Assembly: GCA_030247855.1 (NCBI GenBank)
Contig: JAPDRN010000023.1
Span: 62,001-126,000, forward strand
DNA from: Knufia peltigerae
Taxonomy: Eukaryota > Ascomycota > Eurotiomycetes > Chaetothyriales > Trichomeriaceae
DNA: 64,000 nt
Direction of reading: 5' to 3'
Shown: one piece after another, positions 56,369 through 64,000 of the stretch
How the letters are laid out: the number at the start of each line of letters is the position of its first letter
Position numbering within the stretch: the stretch's first letter is position 1
Made by a program: the position numbers and the translations under genes
The notes under the pieces: model-generated
Database searches by the model: none
Told to the model about the DNA's origin: nothing
Seen by the model: only the letters and a program-made list of their open reading frames with translations

Positions 56369-58467
56369 ATGGAAGAACAATCAGTACTACCCAGAGAGTC
56401 CGAAAAGAATGAACCACAATTCATATCGGACGATGAGTCAACGTCGTCCTCGGCCGTTTCTGTCTCTGTCCCTGTGGTAGCGGATACTGAACCGCGGGGA
56501 GGCGACCTCGAAAAGACACTGAGCAAATCTACACAGAAAACACATCGCAGTCATCGGTCACGGTGGGAACAACAAATCACTTCGGCCGTGGATTGGACCG
56601 GTGACGATGACCCTGACAATCCACTGAATTGGTCTCGTGCAAAGAAGATTTATCATGTTCTCATCCCAGCGTTCCAATGCTTTACAATGTATGTCCCTCT
56701 TTTCCCTCTCGCCGGGAATCCTCGAACAACCACGTGGAACCACAGCTAACACGATCATGAACGAACAGTACATTTGGATCATCAGTCATCTCACCCAGTA
56801 TGTCTAGTACCTGTCTTCCAACATTTCCCTATCTGACATTTCTTTGTGGATAGGCACTCCTGAAATAGCGGAACATTTCAATGTATCTCGAACCGCCGCC
56901 GTCGTCCCATTGACCGTCTATGTCATGGGTCTCGGTCTCGGACCCGTCATGAGCGCGCCCCTGAGCGAAACGTACGGTCGCCGAGCGGTGTACCTGCTCT
57001 TCTTCCCACCGTCGTTGCTCTTTACGTTGGGCGCCGGATTTTCCAACTCCTTTGCCAGCCTCGTCATCTGCCGTCTCCTGGCGGGCGTCTTGGGGTCTGG
57101 GTGTCTGGCGGTGGGCGCAGGCACCAACAGTGACCTCTTTGTCCACTTTGACCGGGCCGTCGCGAGCGCCATGTTCCTCGTGGCCCCTTTTCTGGGTCCG
57201 GCCCTGGGTCCGGCCATAGGAGGGTACGTCGCGATGAAACGTTCCTGGCGGTGGACGCAGTGGGTGATTCTGTTCGCCGGTGCCGTCACATACCTCGTGT
57301 GCATCCCACAGAGAGAGACGTACAAGCGGATCATCCTCCAACGGCGAGCGAAGAAACTCGGCGTGCCCGGTCCTCCGAACCCTTTGCCTCCCGGTATGTC
57401 CAAGTGGCGATTCATCTTCCTCGTCACGATCTCGAGACCTCTACACATGCTCGCCACCGAGAGCATCGTCGCGTTCCTGAGCGTCTACGTGGCGTTCAAC
57501 TTCAGCGTCCTGTTTGGCTTCTTCGCAGCCTTCCCTCTGGTGTTTCAACACGCCGTACCGCAAATTCGCATCTACAACTTCAACCAGGGCGAGTCCGGGT
57601 TGGTGTTTTTGGGGATAGGGGCGGGGGTCATCATCGCCGCGGCGATTTTCATCGTCATGGACAGGTTGACTTATCGGAGGAAAACCCTCAAGAGGCGAGC
57701 CACGGGCGATTTCACACCCTTGCCACCTGAAGAACGTCTCTGGCCGGCGATGTTGGGGAGTGTCTTGTTGCCCGTTGGTTTATTCTGGTTCGGGTGAGTT
57801 TTTCGCTGCGTGTTTTCTTTTGTACCCCCCAGGTCTCAAGTCAAGTCATATGACACTATACTAATCAGGCCACAGATGGAGTGCAAGAAAGGATATACAT
57901 TGGATCAGTCCAGTTTTGGCGACCATCCCATTCGGCATAGGAAACATGCTGGTATTTTGTTCGGGTGTTTTGTACTTGATTGATACTTATGGACCTGTAA
58001 GTCTTTTTTTTTGGGGTGTCTCCTTCAACATGAATTCCTTTTTTCCCCCTCGACGTGTTTTGGAAAGAACGCTGACACGGAATCAAATTGTTATGAATCA
58101 GTTGACTGGTGCGAGCGCCATAGCCGCGAATGGAGTTTTGAGATACGTGATTGGAGCTGTATTTCCATTATTTACAGTACAGATGTAAGTAAACCACCCC
58201 CTTTTTCTTGGGGACGAAAAGAAAGAAAGAAGCACCCAAAAGAAATCCAAGGTGACGACGGTGACGACAAGGTCAGAGAATGAATGACAAAAGGCTAACT
58301 ATAAGTTTTTCCGTTGTGTTCTTTTCAGGTATCAAGCTCTAGGTGTACATTGGTCGACGAGTCTATTCGGGTTCGTGACCATTGCGATGATGCCAATCCC
58401 CTGGGTCTTGTACAAGTTTGGCCCGAGGATCAGGAGTAGAAGTTCATACACTCACGGACCAAAATGA
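56369..58467 (+). CDS. MFS transporter, DHA1 (multidrug) type
   Basis: Six exons: 56369-56688, 56769-56797, 56854-57793, 57876-57996, 58102-58184 and 58329-58467, 543 residues, all in frame. Donors are GTATGT, GTATGT, GTGAGT, GTAAGT and GTAAGT. Exon 2 is only 29 bases. After a hydrophilic N-terminus comes the family entry motif DPDNPLNWSRAKK. Motif A-like SETYGRRAVYLL lies between the second and third helices, and GPALGPAIGGYVA resembles motif C of drug/proton antiporters. The C-terminal half keeps LIDTYGP and ASAIAANGVLRYVIGAVFPLF. About 12 membrane segments are expected. Substrate is unknown; relatives export drugs or secondary metabolites. No biosynthetic genes are adjacent. Confidence 0.9.
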
Positions 58468-59125
58468 GTTGTGTTTGTACGTGTCTTCTCCGATGGATGA
58501 GCTCTTTCTCTTTTTGTTGGTGGTTTTTGGTGTATGTGTGTTGAGGTGTCCGGAGTTTATGTGTATGTTTATTGCATATAATATATCTCTCTCTACGGTT
58601 GTCGAGAGACCAGGTAAGCAAAGAAAGGCGTTTTGCATGGCATCGTGACATGAGGGGTCGATGGACTTTTTGGGATTATTGCACCATAAATAACCCTATC
58701 TATCATACATTGGATAACACTGTGAGTGTGTCACTGTGTGGTTCATAAAACAGTTTTACTGTAGTATGTACATACGTTTTTGTTTTGGTGCAGTCCACGA
58801 CTACGAGGCTGAAAAAATTGATCAGGGACCACGTTGTTAATGGATTCTGACGGAGAAAATGAAAAGTCGATTCCATTTTCTCTAACTCCGTAGAGTCCAT
58901 CACTAGACATTCCCCCATCTCTTGTCTCTCGTCGTCTATTCAACAAGAATCATCGTCACCAATGACCGAGCACCCTGGGTCCCAAAGGCCCAAAAGGTTT
59001 CGTTCTCAGAGAGAGAGAGAGTATCTTGCGCTTGCCTCTGATCAAGTCAAGTCAAAAGTTTTCTCTCGATCCCATCATCGTCCTCTTCCTTTGGTCTGAT
59101 CAGAATCCCATCGACGTCAAACACG
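58468..59125. other. Intergenic region between convergent genes
   Basis: It holds the 3' flanks of the MFS gene (+) and rrp14 (-), with an AG dinucleotide tract at 59008-59021. No gene is seen. Confidence 0.5.
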
Positions 59126-60934
59126 TCACTTCTTCCTACCGCCGGTCCTCCCTTTGAAACTACCCTCGAACCCCGGTCTCTTGACCACCTTCTTGCCGCC
59201 GGAGGAGCGTTTGTCTTCCCTTCTCTTGGCCAGGTTCTCGGTCCGCTTCTTCTGTCTGGTCTCTTGGGCCTTTTGGACGCCCTGGACGCGGTCGGTCCAC
59301 TCCCGCTCGCTCTTCTTCTTCTGGCCCTGCTGCCTCTTGAGGGCCTTCTTCAACAGGCTCGTGTCGTCCTTGACGTGCTCCCCGTGCGCGCGCTTCTTGG
59401 CGTTCAACCACATGTCCTTTTGTTCGATCTCCCGACGTTTCGCCTCGTCGAGGCCCGAGAGTTTGTTCTTCTTGGCCAGGGCGATCTTGAGCTGGGCCGC
59501 CGTGTCGCGGGGGCCTTTTCGTCTGTGCTCGTCGACGACGTCGGCCGTCGACGGGTCAAAGTGAGTGCCGTCGGTGAAGGCGATCCGGCCGAAACTGAAA
59601 CTGTTGTTGTCACCACCCCCCCCACCCGACGACACCGGCGACCGTGGAGACGCCAGGAGCGAGCCCGAACCTCCAGGGGAGAAGCGGCGGGCGATTTCTT
59701 CGTCCTGCAGTCGAGCCTCTTCCTCCTTTTCACGTCGTTTTTGCTCCTTCTTGGCTGCTTTACGTTGTTCTTCCTTGCGCCGTCGTTGTTCGAGAAGTTC
59801 TTGTCGGTTCTTGGGCGCCCGGCCGTCGGTGCCGTCCGCTTTGCGTTCGGCTCGGCGTTGTTGGATCGCCGCTTGGAGTCTTTCGTGGGGTGTCGACGAG
59901 TCGTGTGTAATGGAGGTGGTGGGAGTGGCGGCAGGAGCGGTAGTGTCAGTTCGCTTCGAGTTGTCCTTGAGGTTGGAAGGTTGGTTGGATGAGGTCGAGG
60001 GTGCGTCGGAGGTCGGCTTCGAGGTGTCTTCGAGGGTAGATTGTTGGATGGATGAGGTTGAGGATGTGCCGGATTCATGCTGAGGGGAGAAGACCTCGGA
60101 GTGCTCGTCTTCTGAAGACGGGGTTGAGGCTTGGTCGGCGTTGTCGGCGTTTTCGTCGTTTTCGTCTTCTTCTTCTTCGCCCTGCGGTAACGGCGATGAT
60201 GACTCAAAAGTGATGGCTTCTTTGATGTCCAGCTCATTCGAGTCCGCCTTGTCGCCTTTTGTTTGCTGCTGCGACTTTTTTCTTGCCTTTTGTTGCTCCT
60301 TTTTTTCCTTCATCTGGGCTTTTAACTCATTTTTCCGTGTTCTCTTTTCGGCACGCTTCTCTGCCTTTTTGCGTTTTCTGTCCTCGATTGTTTCCTCATC
60401 ATCATCGTCTTCTTTTTCTTCTTCAGCGGCTCTTGATGATTTGGAGTTGTTGCTCGACCTCTTTTGTTTCTTTGTGTTGCGGCCTTGGGTCTCGCCTTGT
60501 TCATCGCCAACATCCGACAGGCTACCATCCGCAATATTAATCTCTTGGTCTTCCTCGTCCACTTCTTCACGCTTGCGCTTGTTCTTTGTTTTGTTTTCTG
60601 GGTTTATTCCCTCCACAAGGTCCCTGGCGGCCTTTGCATTGACAGGGTCAAGTTTGGCAAGTCTCGAGTCCCTTTTCTTGTTGAGTGGTTGCTTTTTCGT
60701 TTGCCATTGGTTCTGGAGCCGTGAATTAGCGACGAGCAGTTGGAGTTGTTGGAACCATCAATAACATACACTATTGTCCCTGCCAAAATAAAGGTCGACC
60801 GGTGTCAGAGACAAGATCCCATCAAAGAAACTTGCATTGTGGTTGATACGGTCCTGACAAAGCGTGAGCATTTTAAAAAAACACCGACAAGGTGCGGGAA
60901 AGAATGCTAAAATTACCTCGAAATCGTCCGCCAT
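59126..60934 (-). CDS. rrp14: Rrp14 / SURF6 ribosome-biogenesis protein
   Basis: Three exons: 60917-60934 (MADDFE, 18 bases), 60770-60853 and 59126-60712, 562 residues. The continuous open frame starts only at a GTG, and splicing supplies the missing N-terminus. Exon 2 carries the SURF6 N-terminal motif (DRINHNASFFDGILSLTP). Exon 3 begins NQWQTKKQPLNKKRDSRLAKLDP. The centre is rich in Lys, Glu and Ser with acidic runs. The C-terminal SURF6 domain is clear (LKIALAKKNKLSGLDEAKR, MWLNAKKRAHGEHVKDD, LLKKALKRQQGQKKKSEREW). In yeast Rrp14 is a nucleolar factor for 60S and 40S assembly. The Lys-rich end is a likely nucleolar signal. Confidence 0.92.
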
Positions 60935-61408
60935 GGTGATTGATAGGGTCTTTCTTGAAACCTGTCAACCTGGCGATATCATTCCTGTTTGGTCGTCTCG
61001 GTTTCACCGCTGGTAGGTAGGGAGTTTGGTCGACGGCGAAAAAAAAGATTCAACACGAAGCCGCAGACCGACTTACCGATCCTGATGTGGGGAACTTTTC
61101 TGGAGCATCTGCGAAATCTTGGCGCAAGTATTCCTTTTGATGGGCTTCTTGATTCGCCGTATGGTATCAGTACCTGTGTGTTCCTACAACTTCTACCCAA
61201 CAGCACACGACACCAATATTCTATCACAAAATCCCATGACTGTAGTTCTATGTGCAGTTCTATGTGCCTCCATTTCCTCCTCATTTTCCAAAGCCAGTGC
61301 TTCTTACAATATGTACGGCTAGTCTATGTTCTATTTTCCCCTTAAACAACCCACTTTCGTATCGCATTTGAATACCTTGACTCGAATACAATCCTGGAGC
61401 AACATCCA
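60935..61408. other. Intergenic region, RTA1-like 3' end to rrp14 promoter
   Basis: About 470 bases between tandem minus-strand genes. Small open frames only. Confidence 0.5.
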
Positions 61409-62569
61409 TCATGACTTATTGCGGAATGCACCAACCACCAGGCCGAGAGGCGTCACTATCCGAGGTGGCTTAAACCCTGACTTGGACTCTTGCTCAGGCT
61501 CTGGCGTAGAAGACTCTTGCCTACTACTGGTATTCTCAAGGGCGATCTCGCTGTCAGGGGACATCACCGCCCGGTGTTGTTGCATGTAAATGATTGGGTG
61601 AAAGATAGCGATCATGGTGAGTGCAATGGCCGTCGGTCCCGCTTCGAAGACGTACAGACACCACTCGTTCGTCATCAGGTATGCATCATCGCCCATTGCG
61701 AACTCGATCAGTCGGTAAGCAGTTCGAATCTGTTGTTTTCGTCAGCAATGCACAGGTCTTCTACAATTCGCCTGTGAGAGAGACACAAAAGGGAGACCGG
61801 GGTGACGAACCTGGATGAAAAACACCGCAACCCAAACTGCCCAAATGACCTTTTTCGCCCCGGGCTGCAAGGTCACGTCGTCCCGACGGTTGACACGCCT
61901 CTGGAAGATGGCCAAAACAAAAATGAACACAGTGAACGTCAACAACTGCAGCGCAAGACCAAGGAGCAAAACATCCATGCCTATCGTGCGCAGGATACCT
62001 TTCCAACCCCCGGCCCCCGCGATTCCGCTGCCCCCTCCTTGTGTGTTGAAACTGGTAAAGTCGGATATGAGGAAGACGTACCCGAGTCTCTTGGGCGAGA
62101 GTCCAAAAAAGACCTGGGGGCTTTGGCCTCCGTCCTTTTCCTCCTCGGGCAGGTTGAACCGTATCATCCGTGTCAACAGCAGGTACAACGTCGCACAGAA
62201 AAACACGGGCGCAATAACAATCGACGACTGAGAGACAGCGTAAAAGATGATGCTTAGCGGCCACGTGTGTCGGAACTTGATGGACACGATGCGCAACGCC
62301 CAACCGGTGACCGAAATCCACCCGGCGATCGGTAGACAGAGTGTGTATTTGTGCGGGTTTGGTTGTTTGCGCGCAACCACGAAATTGATGTACATGTGCC
62401 GGACCGTGATGAGCCAGTATATAACTGTAAAAACAATGGCAAGAGGCATCGAAGGGCTGTAGGCGTACGGGTCGACTTCGTCAGGTGGAGGGGTGTCCCG
62501 TTTGAAGTTGGTAAAGGTGAAGGGAGACATGGTGGACAGGGCTCGTGGGAAAGTGATGGGTGTTATCAT
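61409..62569 (-). CDS. RTA1-like multi-pass membrane protein
   Basis: Two exons: 61811-62569 and 61409-61729, 359 residues. The intron starts GTTCGT and ends AACAG, with GCTGAC. About seven hydrophobic segments are visible (MPLAIVFTVIYWLITV, AGWISVTGWALRI, PLSIIFYAVSQSSIVIAPVFF, GMDVLLLGLALQLLTFTVFIF, KVIWAVWVAVFFIQ, LTMIAIFHPIIYM). RTA1 hallmarks are the IAPVFFCATLYLLLTRMIR, VFLISDF and IRTAYRLIEFA stretches. RTA1/RSB1 proteins are linked to lipid translocation and to resistance to sterol-targeting compounds. The ATG at 62530 (CACCATGTC, good context) is an alternative start, 13 residues shorter. The C-terminus after the last helix is disordered. Confidence 0.88.
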
Positions 62570-63469
62570 AGTGGTCTCGTGAGGCCGGGATGAATGGTTC
62601 GCTCGTGGATATAGATGTATAGTTGCGGATGGACGAGCAAAGACAAGAGCAGTCTCCCTCTGTCGGTGTCCTTTCTCTTATTCCACTCCTGCTCAAACAG
62701 ATGAATTGAAGGGAATCAAAAGTAGGAAATTCAGCAGATGGTATAAAAACGGCGAAGGGAAAGAAGAAAGTTCGAGTCGAGTTGAGTTGTTTGTCGAAAT
62801 ACTCAAAAAGTAGTAGAGACCAACCGAGGACGGACGACGATGTTCTATATATGCCATTTTTTGACCGACTAGCAGCACGAGCAGGAGTATCTCAACACCA
62901 GCCGCCGATCTGGCTGTTAGGGAATCCACTTACTAGGAGAGAGCAACAGATATCTGCGTAGGTATGGAGTACTGGTCAATCCATACCGATGGATCAATCC
63001 ATTCCAGGACCAGTAAATGACGGGTGCCTGATTCGCATCGCTGGGCACGTACGATTAAGTGTCGCAGCCACAGGTTTAGAGTAGCAAAATAGAAATCCCC
63101 AAGGTCAAAGCAACAACTTGTCGGTACGGACTCGAAAAGAATTGTCTATGTAGAGATCAAACAGGGAGATTTGACTTGGGCTTGCCTCGGTCTGTATAGC
63201 GATTGGTCCTCGCGTTCGTCGCGTTCGTCGTAGATTGACTTTCGGCTTTTTCCACCTGGGAACTAAACTAGAAAAGTGTTCGACTGACCCACCAAACAAC
63301 CAGAATGTCAAGCCACAACGCCATCTGAGATACATGATGTACGGAGAATGTAAGTGAAGCACTGATGCGGTGCAAGTGGGAGAGAGCATACTATTGACAC
63401 CAAGGTTCTGACCTCTGTCTCTAGGCTACACAATGAAAATGAAAGACACTTACAGACTTGTCTTGTGTT
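62570..63469. other. Intergenic or untranslated sequence upstream of the RTA1-like gene
   Basis: About 0.9 kb. TATATA near 62843 could serve the RTA1-like gene (-). A minus-strand frame at 63105-63389 might be a further exon of the gene at the right edge, but I could not join it convincingly. Confidence 0.4.
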
Positions 63470-64000
63470 TCATCTCGCAGAAACCCCAGCATGAATACCT
63501 CCAGTGAAGCTCGTGGACTTCCAAGTGCTATCAAATCCAAAACCCAGGGCTGGTGTCAATGCACACGCGGCGAATGAGAGAAACATGAACCATTCCCAAG
63601 ATGTGGTTTCGAAAATATGAAAACTGACTAGGAAGAAAAGTGTAACCCGATAAGTATTGGTAGTGCTTTTGTGCAACGATAAAGTTTTTTGCTGTCGATA
63701 GAGATGGCTCAACCAGCGTAGCCCATACTTACTCAATCATCATACCAGCCGCTGGTTTCAGCATAATGATCTTGGCCAACACTCTTCGTCTTCCTTTCCT
63801 TGTGCTTACCTGTCTTTGTCTTGAGTATTTCCAATCTCCGCATGGTTCCTTTGGCGAGCCAATATCCTTGATACTCGTGCTTGCGAGTAGTGCCTGGAAG
63901 TACACGAAGGACAGGTGCCGAAACATATCTTCTGCTAAACCCAGTGAGGAGTGGATTCGAGACAACTCGGGATGCTTGAGGACCAGGCCGAGGGGAGGCA
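63470..64000 (-). CDS. 3' part of an unrecognised spliced gene, cut by the window edge
   Basis: Three coding-like segments in minus-strand order. The first runs from the edge to about 63811 (LKHPELSRIHSSLGLAEDMF, SFVYFQALLASTSIKDIG), ending at a CAG|GTAAGC donor. The second is a short one around 63730-63770 (IIMLKPAAGMMI), ending GA|GTAAGT. The third, about 63625 to 63470, follows CCTAGTCAG (FHIFETTSWEWFMFLSFAAC, ALGFGFDSTWKSTSFTGG). Phases are compatible, but acceptors are ambiguous and the stop may lie in a further exon. An alternative frame at the edge reads like part of a hydrolase (VLPGTTRKHEYQGYW). I do not recognise the family. Confidence 0.3.

Noticed and set aside
59264..60764. Several plus-strand Ser/Leu-rich open frames
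   Set aside because: Antisense shadows of the Lys/Glu-rich rrp14 sequence.
1..64000. CRISPR array, rRNA, tRNA or transposon
   Set aside because: No regularly spaced repeats, no rRNA-like stretch, no convincing cloverleaf with B-box, and no transposase or terminal repeats were seen by eye. A tRNAscan or repeat search could still find a weak case.

Overview
The window reads as one contig of a filamentous ascomycete genome (Pezizomycotina). Short spliceosomal introns of about 45-100 bases begin GTRNGT and often carry CTRAC/CTAAC branch sites. Genes lie on both strands and have fungal-type content: a Zn2Cys6 regulator, a siderophore transporter, an RTA1-like protein, GPI-anchored proteins, Inp1, Sgd1, Tof1 and Nte1. 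The gene set and the many intergenic GTACTCGTAC / TACGGAGTAC words suggest Eurotiomycetes, perhaps a black-yeast relative (Chaetothyriales). That placement is inference. Spliced models below were built by hand so that every exon joins in frame; no transcript data were available.

Left part (1-13.3 kb): a GPI-anchored aspartic protease (+), an amidohydrolase/decarboxylase (-), Vps74/GPP34 (+), the mitochondrial ribosomal protein uS2m (-) divergent from an RNase H (+), and a small Cys-rich GPI-anchored secreted protein (+). Intergenic spaces here are long.

Accessory block (13.7-25.6 kb): a Zn2Cys6 transcription factor (-), a zinc-dependent diol/polyol-type dehydrogenase (+), an EHN-type epoxide hydrolase (+), a siderophore-iron MFS transporter (-) and a short-chain dehydrogenase (+). 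Regulator, epoxide hydrolase and two dehydrogenases could form a small epoxide/diol catabolic set (inference). The transporter has a perfect ATCWGATAA-type iron-regulator site upstream and may be under separate iron control.

Housekeeping block (25.7-54.5 kb): an unrecognised and possibly frameshifted gene, Sgd1 (-) sharing a 270-base promoter with SRP14 (+), Inp1 (-), a UsgS-like membrane protein (+), a mitochondrial 3-hydroxyacyl-CoA dehydrogenase (-), the fork-protection protein Tof1 (+), guanine deaminase (+) with an in-frame GC-AG intron, the phospholipase Nte1 (+), an FAD oxidoreductase (+), a CBM48 (Crp1/Mdg1-like) protein (+) and the PKA regulatory subunit (+).

Right part (54.5-64 kb): a multi-intron DHA1-type MFS transporter (+), the ribosome-biogenesis protein Rrp14/SURF6 (-), an RTA1-like membrane protein (-), and the 3' part of an unrecognised spliced gene running off the right edge (-). 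I found no rRNA, no convincing tRNA, no transposon and no CRISPR array.
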